Source: Chrysomallon squamiferum (Eukaryota > Mollusca > Gastropoda > Neomphalida > Peltospiridae). From it: a stretch of 64,000 bases of DNA. A program made the translations under genes and the position numbers. The stretch covers positions 17,494,906 to 17,558,905 of the forward strand of contig CM022677.1 of the NCBI GenBank assembly GCA_012295275.1, given 5' to 3'. The notes below the pieces were generated by a model. It searched no databases and was not told the DNA's origin. It saw only the letters and a list, made by a program, of their open reading frames with translations. This document shows positions 36,118 through 49,400 of this stretch, piece after piece (within the stretch, counting starts at the first letter, position 1; each line of letters starts with the position of its first letter).

Positions 36118-39100
36118 TTGGTATTTCACAGAATAGAACCATTCTCATTAGAATTATTAATTTTCATTTCTGATTTATACTGACTCACCTAATGTAGTGA
36201 AACTAGATTTGTGACTCGGTAACTTTTCTTCAAACATGATAGACAAAAATAATGTTTTTATTTATTTTATATTTTTTAATTGTTTTTCCTTTTAATCCTT
36301 ACATCACTCTCTGATCTTAACTGTAATAGTTGGTCACTTTGTAATTTTCTTTTATAAAAATATTATAAAATACTGGAGGGGTTTCTGTAATATTTAGAAT
36401 ATTTTTTCACACTGATGTTCAGTTATTCTCTTATAAAAAATAACAAATAGTTAATAAAATAAAGTTGAGTTTAGTCTATTTTAATCAAGTAATAACAAAG
36501 CATGTATGTATTTGAGTTTTGTGTGTGTGTGCGTCTCTTTTTTTTTTTTTTTTTTTTTTTTTATTTAGTATTTTATTTATTTAGTCATTATCTTCTATAC
36601 CTTTCTTCAGTAATGCTCAGAAATAAATCAGTTTAAGCATTTATTCATTTCCTGCAGCCATCCATGTGCAATCTTTATTTTATACATTTAAAATTCTCAA
36701 TGCAATTTAATTTTGATGTTACTGCCATTGTAACATCAAATAGTTTGATATATTTTAATTTTTAACTTTTATTTAAACATAAAATTGGAAATATTTTATA
36801 TTTTATTATTTTAAAAATGCTGTATTTTGTAGAAAAATGTTGTTTTATTTTGGTTGGTTTTTATTTTTATATTTTTGGCATTTTATTACATTTTTTTTTT
36901 ATTATTATTATTATTTCATGATATTTTTAAAAAAAAGTTTTTTATGTTTAGTTACTTTCTTCCTCAAATTGTTTTTTAAAATGGTGTATTTATTATATCA
37001 TTATATTTTTCTTCTTTTTTCTATTTTAATCTTTCTATTTTTTCAATTGAAGATGTTAATAAAAAAAAAAATTGTACATTTTTTACATGTTTAGTTATTT
37101 TCTTCATTTTTAGATTTATATTTAATACAGAACTATAGGGAAAACAAAATGAATAAAATAATTTACCAGTATTATAATTCATTAGTTTCTTAATATAATC
37201 CGATCATCACTGTAAAATTAAAACTAGTCATTTTCATTTATTGTCATTATACTAATTTTGTCATTATTACTAATTTTACCACTGCTACTTCCATTACTAT
37301 TAATATACTGTTATTATTACTGTTACTGCTACTAGTGGTAGTATTATTACTGCTTACAGCTAATCTCATTACTACTACTATTCCAACTGCCTCAATTACT
37401 GCTACAACTACTACTAACTACCATTGCAATACTGGTTACTCTGTATTACATTCCAAAATGTTTTGTTTTCTTTAACATATATGTGGTTGTTTTGTTTCAG
37501 AATGTATGTGCTTTTTGTATGTTTTGAAATGAATTGTATTTACATCAGAAGACCAAAGCTTACTTTTTAACCAGCATTAAAAAAATAAAACAAAAAAACA
37601 GCAAAGCACACACAGCAGACAAACATAGATACAACAAAAAAACAGCAAAACTGCCATTTATATGTTATTTGTACGGGCATTAACGTTCATGTGTAAATTT
37701 ATCTTAGTCATTATATTTTTCAGACAATTGTTGGCAAATTTCTACTCAATTTATGTTCAGTTATCCTAATCTGGAATTTCATTAGATTTCTTGTCGACAT
37801 TTGAAAATATTTCATTTTGGTATTCCATCCTGATATGAAATATTTAAAAACTTGTACTAAATGTTTAGAAACCAATAAAATAATTGAAGTTAAAAAGAAT
37901 AAAAAATAATTTAGTTCTAGAACATGTTTGCATTCAGGGTAAACTTTGATGATTTTTTTTTCAGCCAATTGTGTGTAAATAAATTGTAATTATTTTTATT
38001 ATTCTCATTAATTTTTTTAATAATTTTTATCAAATGTTAAATTTAATTAAATTAATTTATCACATATTTGAAATAATAAATATGTAAATGTAATAATATA
38101 ATCCAGACAATTATATTTATAATTTAATATTTTATATTTGATAGTTTTTAAAACTAAATTAAGCAAAAATTTTAATTTACATAAATAATGTAATGAAAGT
38201 AATTAAATATAATAATATAATTTATGCAGTGTTAAACAGACATATAAAATAATGTAAGCTGAAGATTTTTATCTGTTTTATTTATTACCAAAAAGAAACA
38301 TTCAGAGGGACAAATGATTTTAATCTTGTAAAATGATGTTAATCAAGAAGGCAAAATATGAATTTTTAATACACTGAATTACATGTATTTTTTATTCTAT
38401 TCTCTAGATAATATGTATAATGTTTGCAAATTTGTTCTTCTTTTTATTTCTTTTTTGTCCTCAAATAACATTCATATTTGTTAATTGCTGAAATGTTAAT
38501 TACTTGAAAATTTTGTTAAATGTTTTGATGTCAGTGTTTATTTTGTTTCTTTTGATTTTATTTCTGAGTACTTATCACAATGTATGTTTTTCAAAATTAC
38601 ATATACTGAAGTGTTCAATATAAAATTTTCATTTTTATTAATATGTGCATTATAATTCTTGCTTTTATTGACTTCTTAGAAAAAGATAGAAAAATGGAAA
38701 TTATCCAGTAGTCATAGCAATTTTGCCATTTCCATATTAATATTATTAGGGACCACTTGTTGTTTTTTTCAAAACTGTGATTACATAATATCAGACTAAT
38801 AACAATAAGACATATATATATATATATATACATATATATACAGAAACGCACAAACTCAGAAAACAGTGCACACAAATAGTACCATTTTTTTGTTGAAATT
38901 GTAAATTATTTAACATTTTATTTTATTTTTAGTTCAAGATAGTTGCATTATTTATAAATTAACAGGCATTTAAGTCATGGTTTTCATTTGTTTCTTTTTC
39001 ATTCTTTTCTTTTTCTTTTTTTTTTCATTTGTTCATTTGTTGGTTTTTTTTGTTTTTTTATTTATATTGTGTTGTTGTTGTTGCTGTTGCTGTTTTTGTC

Positions 39101-39682
39101 TGTACAGACCAATTTCGTATGATGCCAAACATGGTTATAAAAGTATAAAATCATATGTTAAAGTAATAAAAACAAAATTCAAAAATATTAAATAATTAAA
39201 CAAAAACCTAATAAAACTTCTTTTTATTCCTTTGTTATTCTGTTGTTTTTAATAATTATCTTTATTTTATATTTTTTAATTATTATTTTTAGGTTAATGT
39301 GTGGGGGTTTTTATAAACAGAAAATATAATCACAGTTAGTGTTAATGTTGCAGGATGAAAATAAATTTTGTGTTTATTTTAAGTGTCCAATAGTTTTAAA
39401 AAATCATCATATATTTTGTAATAAAATTGGCAATGTATATATTTAATTTAAGTAACAATATCAAACTAAAAGAACAAAGAAAGAAAAGAAAAGAAAAGAA
39501 AAAATTGAACTGGGAAAATATTAATGATAACATTTAATTAGCAACATATCCGAGTTAAATATCAGTCATATTTTTAAGAATAAAAAGAATTCTAATTTGT
39601 AATATTCAGCAAAATCATTCATGACATTATTATTTATTTGGTACTATCAGTAGCAGATATACTTAATGTATTACAATATAAA

Positions 39683-39716
<34 letters not shown>

Positions 39717-40148
39717 TATAATTCAAAATGGTCAAAAAAAACATTAATAAACTTATTTATTTGGTAATAAAATTATAAAAAAAAAAAAAAAAAAATTGTT
39801 TTAATTCCTGATTTGAATACCCAAAGCAAAAATAAAAAGACACAATGTTGATCCAAACATTATTGATATTATCATTTATTTTGTAACGAAATTAACGAAT
39901 TGCTGATTTAAGTACCAGTGCCGGTGATGTTTTATCAGAATAAAAAACAATTCTGCTTCACTGTTTATATTCAGCAAGACTGTGTGAATATTTTGTCCAG
40001 TATTCTGACAAAGTTTTGTACTGCATAAAATGGATACCATACATCATTACTTTTTCAAATTCAGTTACATACAGAAGCTGACTTAATCAGATTTGATCGT
40101 AAATAATAATAATTATTATTATTGCTATTTTGTTATTTTATGATTATG

Positions 40149-40211
<63 letters not shown>

Positions 40212-40529
40212 TGCATGGGTTTCTTTAGCTTTTTTCTTTCATTTAGTTTTAGTTTTTTTTATATTGATATTATTATATATATATTGAATTGTTTGTCATA
40301 TAAATATGTTCAGATATTTTTTGTAAATGTTTTAATTCAATTTATAGTTTCTTTCATTTTACAATTATTTGCAGTATTTTGATGAAGAAAAATAAACTTT
40401 TTGTTTTTAATATTATTTGGTTATGTTGTCTTTTACAAGTTAAGTTAATCCATGCTTAGTCGAAAATATTTCATTAATAATACACTGAACATATTTTTAT
40501 TTGTTGTTACTTTGCATGCATATATATGC
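36054..40529. other. ABHD2 downstream, AT-rich non-coding DNA
   Basis: It contains long T runs (36087-36116, 36540-36561), TA tracts, poly(A) (39682-39700, 39778-39795) and (ATT)n at 40140-40209. Open frames here are low-complexity Phe, Leu or Ile strings. No gene was recognised; the first few hundred bases are probably ABHD2 3' UTR. Confidence 0.6.
36453..36458 (+). terminator. Candidate ABHD2 polyadenylation signal
   Basis: AATAAA lies about 400 bases after the ABHD2 stop codon, followed within about 80-100 bases by T-rich and GT-rich sequence. It is a plausible first cleavage signal, but this AT-rich DNA contains many chance AATAAA hexamers and a longer 3' UTR cannot be excluded. Confidence 0.3.
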
Positions 40530-42160
40530 CAGGGACAGGCAAACATTTTAAAACAGTGGCCTGGTGGGATCTTATAGAAAGAGCATGAGGGTCAGAATAT
40601 GATATGAGAAAAAAAAAAATTCAAACCATGTATACTCAGGTAGGTATGTGGACAAAAAATTCAAACACTACCAACTTCAACATAAATAACATTGCTGAAA
40701 AGAACTCTAAAAACCCTATAAAAGACAACAAACATCATGTGATTCTGTTGAGTATTAAGGAAGTTACAGCATTTTAACGTTTTCAATTAACACTAATTAA
40801 TTGTCCTATTATTTAATGCATTTGCATTACAATGGCGTGACCAAAATCCTAATGTTTTTCACTAAAATGCATGTAACTTTCTTAATAATCAAATTTTATT
40901 ATTGAAATTTGGACTGAATATAGATGGTAACTAGTTCTCTCAATTCAAGCTATTAAAAATGCAATATAAATAATTAGTAGTACAGTAGATTTTAATTCTG
41001 ATGTTTTAAGAGATCCTGTTTCTCAGTTTCTGTTTGGCAAATTGCAAACTTTCATGATATCTCTCACAGTTATGGCACTTTCTTATCTGCCTGGTTGTCA
41101 CTGGGGACACAGCAACAGGCTTGGTACTGGGAAAAACAATGGCATTTTCTTCATCAGCCTGAGGGACTTCCACTGGCTGGATAATACATGACATAACTGT
41201 GGAAATAGTACTGGTCAGGTTCAGCTGATCAAAACTTTCGTGACAAATGGAATCAAACATATTGAATTCCACAGTGTCACTGAGTTTCTTGATTTGTCAA
41301 CAAATTTCTGAATTTGTGATGTAATATAATTCAAAACTGTATTTCTCTGATGACCAGTAATATTATTGGGGATATATGATTGAAGTTCTGTAAAGGTCTT
41401 CGCAGCGAAAGACAAAAATAAACAATATTGAATACGTGACCATTTAAGAAATTCGCCAAAGAAACTGGAATTCCGTTGGGAAAGTTCTCTTCCAAGTTTT
41501 GGTTGGCTATACCACTGCCAGTCCTTGGATTGGGGGATTTTCTTTTCCACTTCAAGTTAGGCATCCCGAAAAGAAGGCCAACATAATAATAATGATTACT
41601 AAATTTCAAAATTAGTTCATACCGATTGGCTTGAAGGCACTCGCAAAATCGTCCACTATTTACACTCCATCGGATAATAAAAGTGTGACACAGAGTACAG
41701 TCGTATATTTATACAGCATCACAATCTGTTCTATCACTCATGTATCAAACATAGCTGAAATCGAGGGTAGAAATCACTTCAGTTTCACTCGAATTTTCAT
41801 CCGCCATGTTTGATTTTGAAGCCATTTCGATGTTACAGCTCCTCTTTCCGGCGTTTGTAACTTTTCTCAGCTATGTCAGATTTCAATATAAATTCACATA
41901 TAATAAAATTAAATATTGTTCTTTGCCTCCATCTACCTTAGATTATCCTCCGATATCGAAAACGATTGATTTTAACGTGTTGAATACGAAAAAAAAATTC
42001 GACCTCTCCTCGAACTGACTTTATTAACTGACTTTCATTTCGCTGCCTCGCGGGCCGGATGGCAATGTTAAATGTGAACAGTTTGACGGGCCAAAAAATA
42101 AATCTCATAAAGGACCAGAGCCGTTTTTACATATAACATATGTACTACGGCCCCACTTTT
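40530..42160. mobile_element. hAT-like relic region with interrupted coding sequence
   Basis: CAGGGACAGGCAAACATTTT at 40530 resembles CAGGGGT(G/C)GGCAAAC-type hAT ends. Near the other side, CGCGGGCCGGATGGCAATG (about 42049) and a second GGGCC about 35 bases later are typical of the GC-rich subterminal parts of such elements. A clean right terminal repeat and target duplication could not be found. The interior is richer in GC and CpG than its surroundings and carries a broken minus-strand reading frame. Confidence 0.4.
41006..41813 (-). pseudogene. Broken minus-strand coding sequence of unknown family inside the hAT-like region
   Basis: A frame containing KIPQSKDWQWYSQPKLGREL and FGEFLKWSRIQYCLFLSFAA runs down to about 41290. 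A shift of frame there continues as KKLSDTVEFNMFDSICHESF and ends CHNCERYHESLQFAKQKLRN RIS and stop at 41006. Upstream, MADENSSETEVISTLDFSYV starts at 41808 and stops at once. Amino-acid use looks protein-like, with about 180-200 codons once the shift is ignored. I do not recognise the family. It could be a captured host gene fragment, part of the transposon, or an exon set whose introns I failed to see. Confidence 0.4.
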
Positions 42161-42389
42161 AAAGAGCACCGCATTGCGAAAGAAACCAATTCAGTGATTT
42201 TATTAATTATCATCGAACATGAACTTCTGTTGGAAAAAAGGCATTTCTGTTATTAACAAACTTCTCAGTAATATGCAAAATGTAATTCTTTACTTCTGGT
42301 TTTCCTTGTTCTGGCATTAAAAGTGACGTCTGAAGTGGCCTATGAACGACAAAAATGTTATTTTATTTACTATATAAATAAATAAATAT

Positions 42390-42408
42390 ATATATATATA
42401 TATATATA

Positions 42409-42448
<40 letters not shown>

Positions 42449-42531
42449 TTTTTTAATATTATATCTCCATTACTGTAAACCATACTGTACAGGCTTAATC
42501 TGTGACTGCATACACTGATAAAAAGTGAAAA

Positions 42532-42589
<58 letters not shown>

Positions 42590-42590
42590 T
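42390..42590 (+). repeat. (TA)n and (ATT)n microsatellites
   Basis: A TA run at 42389-42410 merges into ATT repeats to 42446. A second ATT run spans 42533-42588. They precede the isolated minisatellite copy at 42661-42731. Confidence 0.95.
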
Positions 42591-42660
42591 TCTTGTGTAT
42601 TTGTTTTATTTTTATTATTATTATATTATTTTATTTATATTTTTTTACTTCTTTTTTTAA

Positions 42661-42731
42661 TGTCCTGTTGTACTATAGTCTTACTGCTATGTTGAACTGT
42701 AGCCTTACTGTTCTGTGTACTAGTCTTATTC
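42661..42731 (+). repeat. Isolated copy of the 46-52-kb minisatellite unit
   Basis: GTCCTGTTGTACTATAGTCT, TACTGCTATGTTGAACTGTA and GCCTTACTGTTCTGTGTACT are shared almost base for base with 46608-46668 at the diverged edge of the big array. This copy stands alone upstream of Ig gene A, about 4 kb away. Confidence 0.85.
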
Positions 42732-42851
42732 TTTTTCTCTTTTTCTTTCTTTCTTTTCATTTTTATTTATTTATTTATTTTTTTTTTTTCTGAAATGCCA
42801 GAATATGCACACATTGGAAATTTAAATCACTACGCCAAATTTCGTAAATAA

Positions 42852-42859
42852 TGACGTCA
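42852..42859 (+). promoter_or_regulatory. CRE/ATF-like palindrome upstream of Ig gene A
   Basis: TGACGTCA lies about 75 bases before the start codon of Ig gene A. A second copy is in its first intron at 43059-43066. Copy B has near-matches (ATGACGTT and ATGACGTA on its coding strand) at about 59430-59465, and a perfect TGACGTCA in its intron at 58735-58742. Shared spacing suggests a conserved promoter element responding to CREB/ATF-type factors. This rests on the motif alone. Confidence 0.4.
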
Positions 42860-42933
42860 GAAAACACGAATTCGACTCAGCTAGAATAATTTGTTAGTGA
42901 TATCTATCTTTAACTTCCATTAACTTCCTGACC

Positions 42934-44789
42934 ATGAAACTGTGGATTCATCTTTCATTATTTCTGTTCTTCAGATTGGCATTAACGGGTAAATTTTGCA
43001 CTGTTTAAATTCATGATAATTTGAAATAACAAAAGAAATAGACATCACTGAACAGAATTGACGTCAGAGGCAGACGTTAAACCAAAGTGACAGACGATTT
43101 TAAATCAATATGCAAAAGTGGAACAAACCCCCGCAAAAAACAAAAACAAAAATTGCTTAAATGTTACCAGTTACAAAACTAAACATTTTTTTGTTTTTCA
43201 AATGTGACTTTCCTGTTTTAGATTAGCGGTGTTCAATCCATAATCTACGAGTAGGGTAATCTATGAGCAGTGGTTGCAAAACGTTGATGCTAGGCGTGTC
43301 AATACTTTTATATCTTAGTCATTTTTACATTGTCGAGTGTCACTTCTTTATTTATTTTGTTACATAGTATATTACACTAAGATTTTAACACACAAGTATA
43401 TGAATATGTTGTACTACTTTTAATTCTTTTTTATTAACTTTTAAATTTTGTGACCAAAAATATTCGAGAATATATTAAATCAATGTCCAAGAATATATTA
43501 AATCAGTGACGCGTGTCACTTAAAATGTCAACGCATGTCACTGTTGACACGCGTGTCATAGTTTTGCCACCACTAGATGTTGGTGGTAGGGGTAAGGGAC
43601 AAATTTGGGTATGACCATGCATTTCAAATAAAGGATGTATGTGTGTGTGTGTGTGTGTGAAAACAGAGCTGACACTGAATGCACTTTTTCATTGCTATCA
43701 AATAATATTAAATTAGCTGTTCTCAAGTTATTAATATATGACTATGTAACGTCACCAAAAAAGAAAAATGGCTTCGTAAGATATTTTTTTTACTTTTTCT
43801 TCTCTTGTTAAACGTGGTTTTTAATTAGAAGTCGACAATAAAATTTAAGTAAACATCACTTGGAAATAAACAGAATATATTCAAACTATTTGTCCTTTCT
43901 AGAATAATCTGGTGTATTTTTAAATTATGATTTATAATTTCATCTACATAACAGATAATTCAATATTGCGTCTAAAAGTTATTTACTATAATTAATTTAA
44001 GGTATGCAATTAAAATTTAGGTATATTATGAAATTATTATTGTTGTGAATAATATTTTATATTTAATATTTATATATTTATTTATTATAATTATTCTTTT
44101 CATTATTATATTTTAATGTTTATTATTGCTGTTATTAGAAGTAATTTTTAATTTTTATTTTCTTTTAATTTATCTGTTTGTGTAATTTGATTTGTTTATT
44201 TATTTATTTATTTAATGTTTAGTACTTTGTTAGCAGAAATTAAAAACAAAATTAATCTGTTTTTGTATTTCAATATTTTTTTTTTTTATCTCTTTTTATT
44301 TATTCACTTTTTTAGTATATCTATATATATTTTATTCTTTTACTTATATATAAGTTCTATTATTTCTTTATATTTTTCTAAGATTTACTTACCTATTTAT
44401 TATTCTATTTATAGACGATTACTTTAGAACGGCTTTTTATGGGGGCCAGACATTGAATTTAAGGTGTTCTGCAAAACACATAAAAGACGTCGATGTAATT
44501 TCTGGTATCTTTATAAAACAAGAAATTCCTGGTGTTAGGAAAGCAATAGTGGCCACTGCTATAGCCCTACAACAAAACGGAGAGGCAATTTTGCGAGACA
44601 GAACGCTGGTTGGAAGAATAGTGGTACATGGTAAATGCCAGTTCGATGACAAACAAGGATCTTATCTGAACATGGAACTGCTGCAATTGACCCCAAAGGA
44701 TTCGGGAAAATACAGCTGCTTAATCACATACCTGGCCAATGATGGCAGTATTAAAACTTATATTCATACAACGGAAATTAAAGTTATTA
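42934..44789 (+). CDS. Secreted or surface single V-like Ig-domain protein, copy A (two exons, 3' end uncertain)
   Basis: Exon 1 (42934-42988, 55 nt, phase 1) encodes a signal peptide, MKLWIHLSLFLFFRLALT, followed by donor GTAAAT. Exon 2 (44415-44789, 375 nt, phase 1-1 if donor GTACGT at 44790 is used) encodes one Ig domain. It has a strand-B cysteine in LNLRCS and a strand-F cysteine in the classical motif KDSGKYSC. A third cysteine in HGKCQ has no partner in this copy. The GSYLNMELLQLTPKDSGKY pattern recalls the Ig domains of molluscan fibrinogen-related immune lectins (FREPs), but no fibrinogen domain was seen. A paralogue lies inverted at 56966-59361. Without splicing at 44790 the frame ends in TAA at 44806. 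A possible last exon at 46307 gives only SYPWNIL and stop. A TGACGTCA element lies about 75 bases before the start codon. The function is unknown; a recognition or adhesion role is inference. Confidence 0.7.
43268..43575. mobile_element. hAT-like MITE in intron 1 of Ig gene A
   Basis: The left end CAGTGGTTGCAAAACGTTGA and the right end, reversed, TAGTGGTGGCAAAACTATGA share the AGTGGT-GCAAAAC core. Both lead into GCGTGTCAA-type subterminal sequence. The right half has repeated TGACRCGYGTCA palindromes. No clear 8-bp target duplication could be seen, and the element is non-coding. Confidence 0.65.
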
Positions 44790-44809
44790 GTACGTATGTT
44801 TATTAAAAT

Positions 44810-46245
44810 ATTTTATTATATATATGTTTGTATTATGTTCATATAATGTAATGTTTTATAACCAGTGTTAATGATCTTTGTACGTAATATAGTTTTGTTT
44901 ATGTTTAATTAAGGTCATTAATGTAACGTATGTTTGTATAATGTAGTATGAGCGTTTATAACATTAAAATTCGTCGTATTATGTAATAGTTATAAATTTT
45001 TTTTTTTTTTTTTTTTTTTACGTAATTTTGTATAATAAAATGTTTAATAAATTAATATTCTTAGAAACGTAATTTTGAATAATGATGTTTATAAAATTAA
45101 AATTCCTATTACTATTTTATTATTATTTTCTTTTATGTTTTTTTTTTTCTAATGTAGTATTATATTTTTAATATAAGTGTTTAATAAGGTTAAAGGTTTA
45201 AATCTGTAATTTAGAATAATGTAGGTATCATGTTTATAATGTTTGATAATATATAACCTATCTGATACAAATAAGGTTAATGGCAAACCAAAAGTTTTTT
45301 TTTGTTTCTATTGTTATAGCGGTTTATTCCCGAATCTGGCAGTGAGATTATAACACATATTAACTGGACACGCCAGTTGTTCCATTTCTGGCAGTTTATT
45401 TCTCACTCTTACTAATTGGTGTTCCGTCACCTTAATTGATGGCCCATCACCTTAATTGATGTATGTTTGTTAAACTGTATTTTGTCCACAATTTGAAAGC
45501 AATTCAGTCACACTTTACACACGAAATGTCCCAGAAAACTCTCCACCGCAAGCTGACAAGTAGGAAGCCATGTCCCGGTTACACGTGACGTACTCCCATC
45601 CCAGCTGGAAGAGCTTGTGCTTGTCTTCTGGTAGTATTTCCTGTCTCCAAATTTTACTGACATATAACATTAATTTCTTGTCTCCAAACATTAATTTTCG
45701 TGCAGTCTCTATTCCGGCTCACCTCTGCTCTTCACTGCTCATTAAGGTTAATCTCGTTAATCTCCCCTCTTGTTCTTCACACATCTCGTTATCCCCATGC
45801 GTCTAAATTGGCCTTAATTGCTCACGCCAGTTTTCCCATTTCTGGAAGCGGATTAGAACACCTCACCGCTTACCTAATCTGGAGACTGTCAGTTTTGGGA
45901 ACATACCGTTATAGCTATGTTTTTGTTGTTACTAATATATACATTTTCTGGTTTTATTATTATTATTTTTATTTTTAATATTTTTTATTTCCACATTTTA
46001 TTTAATTTTTAATTTTAGTTTATTGTACTGTAAATATGAATAGAAAAATGGAATCTGTAAAAAACATTACTTTGAGAAAAACTGCTTTTAAGAAAATTAA
46101 AACATGACTTACTTAATATTTAAGGTTTACAGAAAGATTCGCAGAATATCATGTCTTATTATTAATATTTATATTTACTGTTACTTACAAAGAATTGTTT
46201 TTTTATTTGTTTTAGCTTAGCTGCTAATTGAATTAAATAGATAAT

Positions 46246-46300
<55 letters not shown>
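44810..46300. other. Ig gene A downstream region
   Basis: It is AT-rich with a T run at 45001-45019. A less biased segment at 45320-45900 has clustered short open frames on the plus strand (for example from 45570 and 45700) but no recognisable domain or splice structure; it may be a decayed mobile element. (TTTA)n fills 46240-46303. Confidence 0.4.
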
Positions 46301-46306
46301 TTTTAG

Positions 46307-46329
46307 GTTATCCATGGAATATTCTATGA
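46307..46329 (+). CDS. Possible short terminal exon of Ig gene A
   Basis: TTATTTTAG at the end of a (TTTA)n tract is a usable acceptor. The following bases in phase 1 complete a Ser codon and encode YPWNIL before TGA at 46327-46329. This would make the product a small secreted single-Ig protein of about 150 residues. The support is only a matching phase and a nearby stop, so it may be coincidence. Confidence 0.25.
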
Positions 46330-46499
46330 AACTTCAGGTGCGTGTTTTTGATTGACTAATTAATTGGGATAAATAACTTAGTACAACACTAGCAGAACTT
46401 ACCAGAACTTTCCTACAGTTAAATATCTCCACAGCAAGAGTTATCTGACCAGTCAGTGATTGGCTATACCTCAATAATGTAGTCTTTCTCCTTTTATTA

Positions 46500-49400
46500 C
46501 TTAGTTTTATTCATCGCTCTCAGGTGAACTATTGTTATAGCTCTACTGTACTTTAGACTTAGACGTACTGTTTAGACGTATTGCTTTGCATACTAATCTT
46601 ATTGTCTTCTTGTACTATAGTCTTACTGCTATGTTGAACTGTAGCCTTACTGTTCTGTGTACTAGTCTCATTGTCCTGTTGTACTTTAGACTTATTGCTA
46701 CGTTGAACTACTGTCCTACTGATCTGTAGTTCAGTCTTATTGCTGTCTTATTGCTCTATTGGACTATAGTCTTATTGCTCTGTTGTACTAGTCTTAAGTA
46801 TTGTTCTGTTGAAATGTAGTTTTATTGCTTTGTTATACTTTAGACTTATTGTCTTGTTGTACCTACAGTCTTAATGCTTTGTTGAACAGTCTACGATACT
46901 ACTTTGGCGTGGTACCTACAGCAAAAAAAAGAAGAATATATAAATATTAATATGTATATAGGACATTTCTATAAGACAAGTGCCTGATGAGAAAGGATAA
47001 TGAACAAGTAAAATCACAGGATAATTATATTCATTTCACTGGGAAATGTCAGTTATAGCAGGCAGGTAAAATAATACAACAGATTTGACCTAGCTTCAGT
47101 TGGAAATGGATAACATAGGTAAACTTCATTTCTGAATCAATATACGATTTGGTGTTTCACCTGTATTCCACTCTGTGATTTTACTTGCTCATTTACTTTG
47201 TTCATGAACCAAAGAACCTTCCAATCACCCCTTGATTATTTGCTCGATCACTAGATCCAGTAGATCACAAGCCAAAGTAGTACCAAAGCAGTGTTACTGT
47301 TATGTTGTACTATACACTTAGTGTTCTGTTCTACTAGTCTTATTGTTCTGTTGTACTATACTCTTATTTCTCTGTTCTACTAGTCTTATTGTTCTGTTGT
47401 ACTATACTCTTATTGTTCTGTTCAACTAGTCTCATTGTTATGTTGAACTATACTCTTATTGTTCTGTTCTACTAGTCTTACTGTTATGTTGTACTACTCT
47501 TATTGTTGTCTTCTACTAGTCTTATTGTTATGTTGTACTATACTCTTATTTCTCTGTTCTACTAGTTTCATTGTTATGTTGTACTATACTCTTATTGTTG
47601 TTCTACTAGTCTTATTGTTATGTTGTACTATACTCTTATTGTTCTGTTCTACTAGTCTTATTGTTATGTTGTACTTTACTCTTATTTCTCTGTTCTACTA
47701 GTCTTATTGTTATGTTGTACTATACTCTTACTGCTCGGTTCTGCTAGTCTTATTGTTATGTTGTACTATCTTACTGTTATGTTGTACTATACTCTTATTT
47801 CTCTGTTCTACTAGTTTCATTGTTATGTTGTACTACACTCTTATTGTTGTTCTGCTAGTCTTATTGTTATGTTGTACTATACTCTTATTGCTCGGTTCTG
47901 CTAGTCTTATTGTTATGTTCTACTAGTCGTATTGTTATGTTGTACTATACTTTTATTGTTCTGTTCTACTAGTCTTACTGTTATGTTGTACTTTACTCTC
48001 ACTGCTCGGTTCTGCTAGTCTTATTGTTATGTTGTACTATACTCTTATTGCTCGTTTCTGCTAGTCTTATTGTTATGTTGTACTATACTCTTATTTCTCT
48101 GTTCTACTAGTTTCATTGTTATGTTGTACTATACTCTTATTGTTGTTCTACTAGTCTTATTGTTATGTTGTACTATACTCTTATTGTTCTGTTCTACTAG
48201 TCTTATTGTTATGTTGTACTTTACTCTTATTTCTCTGTTCTACTAGTCTTATTGTTATGTTGTACTATACTCTTACTGCTCGGTTCTGCTAGTCTTATTG
48301 TTATGTTGTACTATCTTACTGTTATGTTGTACTATACTCTTATTTCTCTGTTCTACTAGTTTCATTGTTATGTTGTACTACACTCTTATTGTTGTTCTGC
48401 TAGTCTTATTGTTATGTTGTACTATACTCTTATTGCTCGGTTCTGCTAGTCTTATTGTTATGTTCTACTAGTCGTATTGTTATGTTGTACTATACTTTTA
48501 TTGTTCTGTTCTACTAGTCTTACTGTTATGTTGTACTTTACTCTCACTGCTCGGTTCTGCTAGTCTTATTGTTATGTTGTACTATACTCTTATTGCTCTG
48601 TTCTACTAGTCTTATTGTTATGTTGTACTATACTCTTATTGCTCGGTTCTGCTAGTCTTATTGTTATGTTGTACTATACTCTTATTGCTCGGTTCTGCTA
48701 GTCTTATTGTTATGTTGTACTATACACTCACTGTTCTGTTCTGCTAGTCTTATTGTTATCTTGTACTACACTCTTATTGTTCTGTTCTACTAGTCTTATT
48801 GTTATGTTGTACTATACACTCACTGTTCTGTTCTGCTAGTCTTATTGTTATCTTGTACTACACTCTCATTGCTCTGTTCTACTAGTCTTATTGTTATGTT
48901 GTACTATACTCTTATTGTTCTGTTCTACTAGTCTTACTGTTATGTTGTACTTTACTCTCATTGCTCTGTTCTACTAGTCTTATTGTTATGTTGTACTATA
49001 CTCTTATTGCTCGGTTCTGCTAGTCTTATTGTTATGTTCTACTAGTCGTATTGTTATGTTGTACTATACTTTTATTGTTCTGTTCTACTAGTCTTACTGT
49101 TATGTTGTACTTTACTCTCACTGCTCGGTTCTGCTAGTCTTATTGTTATGTTGTACTATACTCTTATTGCTCGTTTCTGCTAGTCTTACTGTTATGTTGT
49201 ACTATACTCTTATTTCTCTGTTCTACTAGTTTCATTGTTATGTTGTACTACACTCTTATTGTTGTTCTGCTAGTCTTATTGTTATGTTGTACTATACCTT
49301 ATTGCCTGGTCTCTGCTAGTCTTATTGTTATGTTCTACTATGTATTGTTATGTTGTACTATACTTTTATTGTTCTGTTCTCACTAGTCTTACTGTTATGT

